Assembly (NCBI RefSeq): GCF_048771995.1
Contig: NC_133033.1
Span: 4,650,501 to 4,714,500, forward strand
Direction: 5' to 3'
DNA: 64,000 nt
Source: Taeniopygia guttata
Lineage: Eukaryota; Chordata; Aves; Passeriformes; Estrildidae
The position numbers were made by a program, and so were the translations under genes. Position 1 is the stretch's first letter. Every line of letters begins with the position of its first letter. Positions 40,101-52,100 of the stretch are shown in pieces. The notes under the pieces are model-generated. The model was not told the DNA's origin and made no database searches. It saw nothing but the letters and a program-made list of their open reading frames with translations.

Positions 40101-43100
40101 ACAAAAATGCTCACAGCAACTGCCATGCCTACAGTGGCAACATCGGTTCAGTCTCCTTACAGGTAGGCTAACCTCTTAAGGAATAAATATGACAGTAGAC
40201 ATTTGCTCCCAGCTGCTTCCCACAAGATTCTGAGTGCTAATTGAAGTAATTGGTAATTGTAAATTCTGGTGGTTCCTCAACTGAATATTCCAATTGCTGT
40301 GCAATAGGAGTTCCAGAGATTTTTGGGAAAACTGTGTTTAAAAACAAAACAAGGTAACAAAGAAAACCAAAGTCAAATAGACATTAAAAAAGCCCAAAAC
40401 AGTGGGTCAAAACCAAAAAAACCACCCTGCCTCCAGCCCGTCAAAAACCAAAACCAACCAACAAAAACAAAATAAAAAAACCCAGAGGTTATTACCAGCC
40501 TATTAATCATGTAATATTTCTGAGACAGTGGGATTTAGGTGTGGTTCTTCTTAAATTAGGTAAGAAAAGGTTGTTTTTTCAACCTCAAGCTTAATTTAGT
40601 CATACCTGAATACGTGTAACTTAAATATAAGAGCATAGGGTGGGACCTTTAGAAATATGAGTCTTCCTCTGAAACTGGCAACATCTCAAGCACTACAACA
40701 GGAGCCTCTTGGCCTGTTTTCCTAGTTCATTTCTGCTGAATTAACTCCAAGTTTAAGGAGGTACCTTCAAAACCAGACAATTCATGGTAGTTACCCGTGG
40801 GCGTTGGAAAGTAATCTTCAAGACAAGTTACTCTTGTTTTCAATGTTTCTCTTTAGGTCAACTAAACTTGTAATAATTGAGAGGCTGCTGCTGTTGGCAG
40901 AGCGTTATGTGATAACAATAGAGGTAAGATGTGTAATTTCCTACTAGGCAAGGCTAAGAACACAACTTCCAATTTTATTAAAAAGCAGTAAAAGTTATTT
41001 AAACATGCAACTCTAGTTACCCACCATTACAGAAATGTCTTTGTTTTCAAGAGTGATGTTTACTGTCAGTCTTCTCTTCCTGTAGGACCTTTACTCTGTT
41101 CCCCGAACTATTCTACCTCATGGTGCCTCTTTCCATGGACATCTTTTAACCCTGAATGTTACATATGAGTCTACCAAAGATACCTTCACCATAGAGGTGG
41201 GTGTGCCCAGCCCTGTGTGTGCCATGGATTGTTGGATATGTAGCCACTCTTGGTGGGTTTTATGTCTGGAATGAATAGAGCAAGGTGGTTATAAAGATTC
41301 CAGTCAACCTGAAAACTCTTCTTGAAAATGTTAAAAATATATACATGGTAATGTCTGTGGACCCCAGAATGGGAAAAATAAGTTTTTTGCTCACTGTGGG
41401 TGTTGGAGCATTTCTGTGCTGTCCTATCCTGACAGTCTTATGAACAATACTTTTACCACCCTATGCAGGAAGACTCTTTCAAAAGATTTTAATTTTTCTT
41501 GGCATTTACTGCTCGAGCAGACTTACTGAACCAGTGTTGTTTAATTTCACAGGCTCATAGCAATGAAACTGTAGGAAGTGTCAGGTGGAAGATAGCAAAG
41601 ATGTTGAATTCACCTGTGGAAAATATACAAATATTTGCCAATGACAGCCTGGTATGTTAACTACAAAGAATTCCTATTTTGATGAAATTTAGTATTTTCC
41701 AGAACTAAACAATAAATATTTTCTTGCAGCTAACAGTAAACAAAGATCAGAAACTACTCCACCAGCTGGGTTTCTCTGATGAACAAATCCTTACAGTAAA
41801 AACATCAGGAAGTGGGACTCCATCAGGGAGCTCTGCAGATTCCTCAACCAGTTCCAGCAACAGCAGCAGTGTATTTAGTTCATCCTATGCAATGGAACAG
41901 GTACAGCAGAATATGACCTGAAGCCTTCCCTCAGCTTTTTCCTGAAGCAGGGATAGATGGAGGAGAGAGTAGGAGCTCCAGTAAGATCTTCCAATCTTTA
42001 ATAATCTGGTTTTGCTTTCAAACTGCAATTGAAACAAATAATCTAAATACACAACTGCTTTGGGCATGCAGGTTGGATTTTATAATCTGTACTATCACCT
42101 ATGGTAGCCTGCTTGGTGTTTATTCATCTCTGTAGGGACTTTTAAGCAAATAGGACCCATCTGGTTTAATTTTGAGACTGTGTATTTGTTGAGGATAAAG
42201 ATTTCCACATTTTCACTATTAAAAAGCTGCAGTATGAAAGTAAACGAAGAAGCATCAACTGGCATGTTCAGAGCACTCTTGGTTTGCTTTGTATTTTGAT
42301 TTTCATAACAACTGACTTCAAAAATTGACTGTTAATGATGTAAATGGTATATCAGCCTTGAAAGTACCTGGAATTTCTGTGGGTCAGGTTGGCATCTAGT
42401 CCATTTGCTTCAGTGAAGAGCTCTGTTAAATTTACATGTAACAGAGAAGGGAGAAAAAGACCTTTGTATTTCTGCTTAATTCTCAGGAGAAATCCCTCCC
42501 TGGAGTCGTCATGGCTCTCGTGTGTAATGTGTTTGATATGCTTTACCAGCTTGCCAACCTGGAGGAGCCAAGGTAAACAGATTAAATGGTTACTAAATAT
42601 TAAAGAATTGCTCCCAGTGCCCAGTTTGAATACTCACTCCACTGTGTGCAGGCATCCACCAGGCCAGTGTGGCTGAGCCCTTGGTTTGTGCACGTAACTT
42701 CTGATTTCTTTTCAGGATAACACTGCGAGTGAGGAAGCTTCTGCTCCTGATTCCCACTGACCCAGCTATTCAGGAGGCTCTTGACCAGCTTGATTCCCTG
42801 GGAAGAAAGGTATGGATTAAATAATTGATTATGGTGAGCTACACAAAGGATTTTACTACCAGATTCCTTAAATTCCCTGTCAGATTATTATACACAGAGG
42901 GTTTGAAACTACAGCAAAATAATGTTCGTTAATAATGTTAAGTCAATGTTCATTATTGATTTATTTCCAAGCAGCCAGAGGTGAGAGGGTTATTACAGGG
43001 GTTGTAGGAAATGGATTCCCAATTACAGCAAAACAGAGGAGTCTCAAAATATTTCTTCTGTGACTTTTTCCTCCTAGAAAACACTGCTTTCAGAATCCAG

Positions 43101-46100
43101 TTCTCAGTCCTCGAAATCCCCATCCTTGTCTTCAAAACACCAACATCAGCCCAGTGCCAGTTCAATTCTAGAAAGTCTTTTCAGATCTTTTGCTCCAGGC
43201 ATGTCCACGTTCAGAGTGCTCTACAATTTGGAGGTAAGAAAACAAATTTGCTGGTTTTTGTGTTTCTGAGCAGCAAGAGTTAAGTATTTCTAGGTTTTTT
43301 GGGCAGAAGTCCACTGTGATGGGGTCATTATCAAAAATGCAAATATTGTGACACATTCTGCTTTTATACATGTGAATTTTACACAGAATGAAAGGGACAG
43401 AAAGTTCCTTTCAGAGACTTTACTGAGAAGCCAGGCCCTTCTTTGTGTGATTTGTAAGGTGGAAGAAGTGTTCTGAAGTAAGTGGAGAGGAGCAATGACA
43501 CATCAAATTCTTACTGTTTAGATAAAATTCCTGCTTGAATCTCTGGATCTCTGAAAATGCAATTTTTAATGTATATATATAAATGTTGGCACTTAAAAAT
43601 TAATGGCAGCTATTATAAGTTGGATTGATTATGCTTGATTAAATTTGTCAGAAACTTCTGTGCTGTGTATGTCTCCCATTTTCTGTCTAAGGAGGAGTGT
43701 TTTTACAAATCATTCAGCTGGGAAGAATTTTCACTATCCAAACGTGCAGGGCTTTTGCCAAGAGGCCTCTGGCCTTTTTTGGCTGCACAGGTAGAGTGGA
43801 ATACATGGATCATTTTTACCCTTAAGCATTCTCCTAAATTCTTTAGCTAAAATCCTGAATAGGGCCCTGTAAAGATTTTTTCCTAGAGTTCAGAGAAGGG
43901 GTTTTAAAGATTACAGGAGTTCAGCTGGTGTTGTTGGTAGGACACAGTAACCTGCACACTAAAAGCTGGACAGTGTTTAGTTTTACTTGCAGGTCCCACT
44001 GTTTATAAGGATCCACAGCAAATGTGATTTGAACAATTTGAAGCTGGAGGACCAATTGCCAACTGCTTCCAGAATATTAGACAAAATTATTCTGTTTCCT
44101 TCATGCTGCCAAGATTACTGTAGGAATTTTCTTGTGGTTGCTTCCCTTTAGGTTTCCACAGTCTAATGTTAGCTCTTCGTCTTCCTACAGTTATCACACT
44201 CCTACCTTAGGATTCCCCTTTTTCTGTACAGCTGGAGTGAAAGATACTTGATTATGTCTTTGGAATATGTTGACAAGTTCTACAACTCGAAGCAAATGGT
44301 TTAGGGTGTCTTGTTGAGCTGACAGGTTATATAGCAGTAGGATGGGAGAGTTATTTGCTGCTTCTGTGCCAGAGAAAATAATAAAAGCAAGTAATAAATT
44401 GCCTGCTTTTCTGGCAAGGGATAAGAAGTAATAAATTGGATTAGATGTAGAGATTATATGAGTGGACTTGTTCCTCAACTCCAGTCAAGCCAATTGGAAG
44501 ATGGTTTTTCTCAGGTAAAGGAATATGTGCTTTTTTATCCCCTCAGCTGGTGATCTGGTGAAAAGATGAGAACCAGTCTGAACTGCTTTCTGAAAAAATG
44601 TGCACAGGAAATTTGCAGAACATATGAAAGAGATGAAAATTGAATGTTGCAGATGTCCAGGGGGTGATAAGATTTCATGCCTGGAATTCTGTAAAACATT
44701 CTTCTGATCTCTGGACCTGGAAGGAGATGTATTTTGTTTGCAGCATTGTTGGCTGTACATGCCAAGGAGACTTTTCAAGACAGTAAATCATAGCTGTGGG
44801 GTTTTCTGGGATTTTGGGAGGGCCCAGGGTTTGTTTGGTTGATGGTTTTGGGGTTTTTGCAGGGGGTTTTTTTGGTAGGTTGATTTGTTTGGGTGTTGGG
44901 TTTTTTTAATGTGAAGTGAAACAGATTATACACATAAATGAGATCTGACCCACAGAGACCACAGACTTACTTCTGGCTGAGTTTCTGAGTGTATTTGCAC
45001 TCTGAAATTTAGTGCTGATTCAAAACAGGAGGGATGATAGAGTGGTGATGTTCATAAGGCCTCTAGAATTACCTTAGCCATCTTTTACAAAGAATAATAG
45101 TAATACAACTATATTTCAGAAGTGTGACTAATAAGTAAGCCATCTGTAGGGTGTTTTATGTGATACTGTGAATTGAAAATCCAGAACCAAGAAGAATTTG
45201 TGCTCCTAAAAAGCCCCAAGTGAACCAGAATATGACATTCCATGTACTTCATCCCTTAACATGTAAACTGCAGTGAGAACAAAATGTTTTGATTCAGAAT
45301 AAACATCTGTAGTTGCCGTGGTTCTAAATATTTGAGATTTTTTGAGTATATGAGATTTCTCTTACTGACTACAGTTTTGTGTAAGTGTATTATAAATTGC
45401 TTCATTTGTAGTGGATTTTTTTCAGTTACACTTTCAAACTTCAACAGGTAAAGAACACTAAGAGGGACAGTAGTTTACATCTGCTTATTTATTTATTTCT
45501 TTGTTATAGGTGCTGAGCTCCAAGCTGATGCCAACTGCAGATGATGAAATGGCAAGGAACTGTGCCAAGTCTTTCTGTGAAAATTTCCTCAGAGCAGGAG
45601 GTTTGAGGTTAGATTTCAAAACCTTGACTCAATTTGTAGCACTTTATTTAGTTAGCAGTTGTGTGGTTTCCTATTTCTGCACAGTAGCACACTAATACAC
45701 CTGTCAGCTTCTTTTTCAGAGAAAAAAATCCACCCAAGGCTGTTTCACCACTGCCCAGTAGCTGTCATATTTAAGATAGTAGATGTTGTTAAATCTCAAA
45801 ATCAAGCTAGGCACAAATAAGTTTGTGAAGTGTAGCTTAGTAGTTGATATTTGGCTAGTTTTTGACATTTAAGTGTTTCAATTCAAATTTGCAAGTGTCT
45901 ACATTGTACTCCTCTGTGTAGACACCAGTGGACATTTTAAGCAGTCACTGTATAGGTCATGCAGTGGGAACCAAATTAAATTTGTAATTACAGTCTTGAA
46001 AATTCAGACTCTTCATATAAGAGTTAAGGCACAGTGTGAGTGGTTTGGAAGACTTGACAATACTGATTGTATGAGATTTATCAAGTATACTTTGCTCTTC

Positions 46101-49100
46101 TATCCATGGCACTCCTCTACCCAAGAGATCTTGAAGCATTTTCCAGCAGGAGCAGAAAGCTTCCACCTGTAGATATAAAAGGAGAAAATGAGGATGTTGG
46201 CCTCCAACGAAGCCAGTTTGAACTGGGCCTCAGCTGAGTGGATAGAAGGAAGGAAAGATAGACACAAATTAATTGAAACATTTCCAAATGGAGTCTGTCT
46301 TATTGATTTGTTTTTAAGTTTGGTGGTGAATGTGATGCAGAGAGATTCCATCCCATCAGAGGTGGACTATGAAACAAGACAAGGAGTCTATTCCATCTGC
46401 CTGCAGCTTGCAAGGTATGTAATTGCTGCTCATTAGAGAAAGTGCTGCTTTCTTGGCTTTTAGCATGCAGCTTTTAATATTTAAGATTAATTGATACTTT
46501 GGGTTTTGTTTCATTCACTCTGCAGCGTACAAAGAGAAGCCTGATGTTTTTACTCAGTGAATGCAGGTTCTTGCTGGTTGGGCAGACAGTGCCCATGATG
46601 TTTTTACTCTGTGAATGCAGGTTCTTGCTGGTTGGGCAGACAGTGCCCATGATGTTTTTACTCTGGGAATGCAGTTTCTTGCTGGCTGGGCAGACAGTGC
46701 CCATGATGTTTTTACTCTGGGAATGCAGGTTCTTGCTGGTTGGGCAGACAGTGCCCATGATGTTTTTACTCTGGGAATGCAGGTTCTTGCTGGTTGGGCA
46801 GACAATGCCCACTCTGCTGGATGAGGATTTCATCAAGGATGGGGTGGAAGCTCTGTCCTCACGGCCCTTCCGCAACGTGAGCCGGCAGGCGAGCAGGCAG
46901 ATGTCCATCTGTGGGACTCCTGAGAAGTCCTCCTACCGCCAGCTCTCCGTGTCTGACAGATCCTCCATCAGAGTAGAAGAAATCATCCCAGCTGCAAGAG
47001 TTGCCATACAAGTAAGGAAGTGTTGGATGGTTCTGATGTAGCAGTGTCATCTCCAATGACACCTGTAGAACTCTGAGATTTTTAATCAGTCTTTTATACA
47101 GTATTTTGCCCTGGCTCCATTTAAAAGCCTCTGAAAATCTTGACCATCAATGTGTCTTCTGGTCTTGATCTGAATTTTAATATATTCTCATAAATTATTT
47201 TGGCACTATAAAGGGAAGCAGTACCCCAAAAGTGCTTACAAGAAATAGATGTACACAGAAGTTTTACTTGTGATTTCTCTTCAGTCACACTTTACTCTTA
47301 AGATCTTACTGTTGTTAATTTTCTGTGAATTGAAAGGAGAAGGTTCCTGCTTGAACTTGTGGCTTTATAATCCATGATACTTTGAATTAGAAAGAATTGG
47401 ACAAGCTTTTTCCAAATAGCTCATTAAAAAATAAATGTGCTTGATGGTATTGTGGAGAAAAAGGAAATTTTTTATTTTCAGTACCTTAAAAAAATGTTGT
47501 TTGAAAACCCATTGAGTCCAGTTGAAAGAAACTTCATACTTAACGTGACTAGTATGCTGTGTTAGGTTGATGGGCAGTGCTTCCCAAATGGATTGAACTA
47601 TTGAAATCAGCATGCCTGCCTCCAGATAGGTGGCAAGGGTATCTATCCTCGTGGGGAATTAAAAAGTTAATTACTTCTCCTAAGAATCCTTGAGCCTGTG
47701 TAGAGAAGAGAGAAGAAAACAAGTGTAAATGTCAATTTGACACGATCCAGAAAGTACATTCCTGTCATCCCTGTGATTAACAAGGATTGTTGAATATCAC
47801 AAAAGTGACTGCTGTTTCTTGTTCCTGCAGACCATGGAGGTGAACGATTTCACCTCCACAGTGGCTTGTTTCATGCGCCTCTCGTGGGCTGCTGCTGCAG
47901 GACGCCTGGACCTCGTGGGAAGTAGTCAGCCCATCAAAGAGAGCAACACTCTCTTCCCTGCTGGGATTAGAAACAGACTTAGCAGCTCAGGTGGGTTAAC
48001 TGTGTCCCTAAACCAATCTAAAAGCATTTGGTTTAATCTTAATTGAACGCTTTAGGAGTTTGAAGCTGAATTCATTGGATGTTCATCCTCTTGGTTCTCC
48101 CCCAGCTTGGGACATTATACAATTAAATTACAAAAAATCTGAGCAAATTTATGTATATTCATCAGGCATTCAGAGAAGTTTTTAAATTGCAGAGAACTGA
48201 CCAAAAGCTGAAAACATCTGAGTAAAATTTAATGAATTACAGCACTTGTTCTGTTTGTTTTTTTAATGCAGGAAGTAACTGCAGTTCAGGAAGCGAAGGG
48301 GAGCCCACGGCGCTGCACGCTGGGATCTGTGTGAGGCAGCAGTCTGTGTCCACCAAAGATGCTCTCATTGCTGGGGAAGCCTTGTCTCTCTTAGTAACCT
48401 GCCTTCAGCTACGTAGTCAGCAGCTAGGTATGGAAAAAAATTGGATTATTCACTATTTGGAGTATAAGCCAGGTGGGAGGAAGCTTTCGGATACAGTCAA
48501 GTGAAAAAAAAAGAAAAAAAAAAAAAGAGAAACTTGTAGCTTTGTTAGCTGAGACAGCTCAAGCTAAACACAACATTTCATTAAAAATTACAGGCATTTT
48601 TTTTTCCAGGACTGAAATAAGGCATGTAGTGCTATGCTTTGGTGAAATGTTTTGGGGAAACTGACTTACTGCCAGAATATAAATATTTGCACTGCCTTTG
48701 AAGTCTGTAATTCTGTAAGTGCTGCTGTTTGCATAGCTCCTGTTTAGTACTTGAGTCTTTGTGTATAGGAAGTGTAAACACTGGTGGTGCAGGAAGGCAA
48801 GGAAAATGCTGTTATATCATGGTGGCAGCCTCTAGTGAGGGAAGGAAATCAGGAAATACCCTTTGCTGCTTTTCTGTATTGATGTCCTCTAGGTCCTGTG
48901 GTATTTTAATGCAAGACTGTAACTGACTTATTTTAAAATACTATTTTTCATAAGATAGCCTGTTACTCTTCTGTTTCAGGATCTTTTTACAATTTGCCTT
49001 GTGTTGCTGATTTCATCATTGATATTCTGCTTGGATCACCAAGTGCTGAGGTGAGGGTCTTCCTCTGGAAACTTCCTAAATACTCCTTCTGAAATGTATA

Positions 49101-52100
49101 TGTTTTGATAATTTCATATGGTCTGAACATAAAAGTGTTTATTGCAAGTATTCCCACAGATAAGTATTTGAATAAATAACTTGTATAATTGTTAGTAATT
49201 CCAGTATCTGGTGATGGGTTCATAGAAAACACTGGAGTATTACATTTTCTAGGCTTGCTTCATCCATGAGATGCACAGGACTGTGCTGACTAGTCTAAAG
49301 AAAATAGTCTTATTTTGGTGACACAAATTCTGTAAACCTAGTACTTCAGGGAAAGTTTCAAGTAACTTTGATTTGGGTAAAATTTGATGGATACTTCTGA
49401 AATCTTGAACATTTTTTCCAAGTGTTGTAACCCTCCTAAAATTCATTATTTTTGATTTAACACTATCTTGGATATTCTAAAATCTATCGACTTTTATGCT
49501 TCAATTCATCATGTGTTATCTATTTATTTTGCATGAAGTCATCGCATCTTACCCCTTTATCTGTATTTATAATTTGTGCTTATCAGAGATTTTCACTCAG
49601 GGATACACAGGGTTTGTTAAATTTCTAGAAACCCTGTCTGGTGGGTGCAGAGCTCATAGCCTGGTTCGCAAAAATCCATTTTTTCTGTTGGATTTCTGAC
49701 ATAACAGGAGTGTGGGGATTTTTGCAACCTTTGGGTAACTGCTGGTGTTTGACAATGACACTGTTGCAGATCCGTCGCGTTGCCTGTGACCAGCTGTACA
49801 CCCTTAGCCAGACAGACACATCAGCTCACCCAGATGTACAAAAGCCAAACCAGTTCCTCCTGAGTGTTGTTCTTGGGGCCCAGCTGCCTCTTTGGTCACC
49901 AACCAGCATCATGAGAGGAATCAACCAGAGGTAAGTCACGTGTGTGTTCATTGAGGAAGAAAATCTGACACATTTTGAAGTGAGCAGCACTACAGAAAGC
50001 TCTAGGAAAAAGGGATTAGCACTTGGCAAGTGTTGGAAGTAGACATCCTGCAAATTCTAGAGGACTAACTGAGAAGTTAAAGCATATTGTTGTTTTATTG
50101 TCAGCTAATAACTAACTAGGATTGCTATGAAGTGAAGGAAGAAATGAGGATTAAATATGATTCCTAGTATTCAGGAGTAGCTGTTGGGAAGGAATGTGTT
50201 TTTTAAAGCTGCAGCATGCAGAAGCACACCTAGATGGTTATGCTGCTTTGGGTTAGATGGACGGAGCACACAGACTTTGAAGACAACTGGTTAGAGAAAA
50301 GTTTATGATTTTAAGTATACCTTTCTGCTATTTATATTTGTTTCAGACTTTTGTCCCAGTGTACAGAATATTTTGACCTGAGATGTCAATTACTGGATGA
50401 CCTGACATGTAAGTATGTGCAGACTCCTGATTCCTTCATACTTCCAAGCTTATCTTCCTTCTGTAGAAAAGATGTAGAATTGCCTGCAGAAGAGGCTTAC
50501 TACACCTTGAGCTCAGAGTGACCTGCCAGTGTGCTGGCTCTCCTGTGCTAGTGCCTGGCATGGTCTGTTCTTGGCATTGGGTAGCTGCAGGGCAGCTCAT
50601 TCCTTCTGGAAAGTGAACAGAGCTCCCTGGTTGAAGGTTTACTTGATTCACATGGGGGCAAAACTACACCATTACCAAACTGTTTGAAATTATTTGTATT
50701 TATATTCTACATTCCTAAAGCTGCTATTTTTTACTGTGTTCCTTTTTTTTCTTTTTCCTTGCAGCATCAGAAATGGAGCAGCTGAAGATAAGCCCAGCTG
50801 CCATGTTAGAAGATGAGATCACTTGGCTGGACAATTTCGAGCCCAACCGCACTGCCGAGTGTGAGACTAGTGAGGCTGATAACATCCTGTTAGCAGGACA
50901 CTTGAGGCTCATCAAGACTCTCCTTTCACTCTGTGGGGCAGAGAAGGAAATGGTTGGTGAGTGTTCCTCTTTAAATTGACTAGACTGCTGTGAATTCTGC
51001 ATTAACACATGACTAGACAGTCGTGAAGACATCAGTAGAAGTGATACAGAGCAAAAAGGACTGGTTTTAGCAGTATCTTTAATATTTGATACAACATCTG
51101 TTGATGTGCTGTGAGCTTGTTTTGTTGTTATGAAACACCTTTTTGATATTTGCAGTGATAATGTAAGTATTTAACAGTAGATGTGGATTGCTGTGTTGCA
51201 GGTTCATCTTTGATTAAGCCATTGTTGGATGATTTCCTGTTCCGAGCATCCAGGATTATTCTGAACAGCCATTCCCCAGCAGGCAGTGCTGCAATCAGTC
51301 AGCAAGACTTCCATCCAAAGTAAAAACTATTCTTTTTTTTTTATTCTGGAATTAGAAATAATTGAGTCATCTAGCCAGTAGACCTCAATGTGTTTTCCTT
51401 TCCAGGTGCAGCACGGCAGACAGCAGATTAGCTGCTTATGAAGTGCTGGTGATGCTGGCTGATAGCTCACCCTCCAATCTCCAGCTTATCACAAAGGAGT
51501 TGCTTTCCATGCACCACCAGTGTGACCCTGCACTCACCAAGGAGTTTGATGTAAGCAAGAAGCCTTTTTTTATTTGTGCTAGCATGGTTTGGAGTGCTGT
51601 GCATGGATTTCCATGGTCTTTGATTTAAAATGCCACAATGCAGCTAAGGGTAAATGCAGATACATTTGATCTTCCTCAGGAGCAGATACTCCAGTGTGTC
51701 TTTGCCTGTTATTATCTGAGTAAGAAAGAAGAATTTAGTAAATATCACAAATTTTATTACATTTTAGTCCATTTTCAACACTGTTGTGCAATATGTTAAA
51801 TATTTAAATGACTGCATACAGTGGTCTTGCAGCTTTTCAGAATTTATATTTCTGGTTCTCCATTAAATTGTTCTTAACAGCTCATATACAAGGAGGGGTG
51901 GTTTAAAACTGAAAGAGAGTAGTTTTAGTTTACATGTCAGGAAGAAACTGTTCCTGTGAGGGTGGTGAGGCCCTGGCACAGGTTGCCCACATCAGCTGTG
52001 GCTCCCCTGGATCCCTGGAAGTGCTCAAGGCCAGGGTGGATGAGGCTTGGAGAAACCTGGGGTAGTGGAAGGGGTCCCTGCCATGGCAGAATGTGGAGCT

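Noticed and set aside
46474-46908. A 144-codon minus-strand frame and a second plus-strand frame over the 54-bp array
   Set aside because: Any stop-free unit of a length divisible by three gives open frames in several registers. There is no sign of an independent gene.
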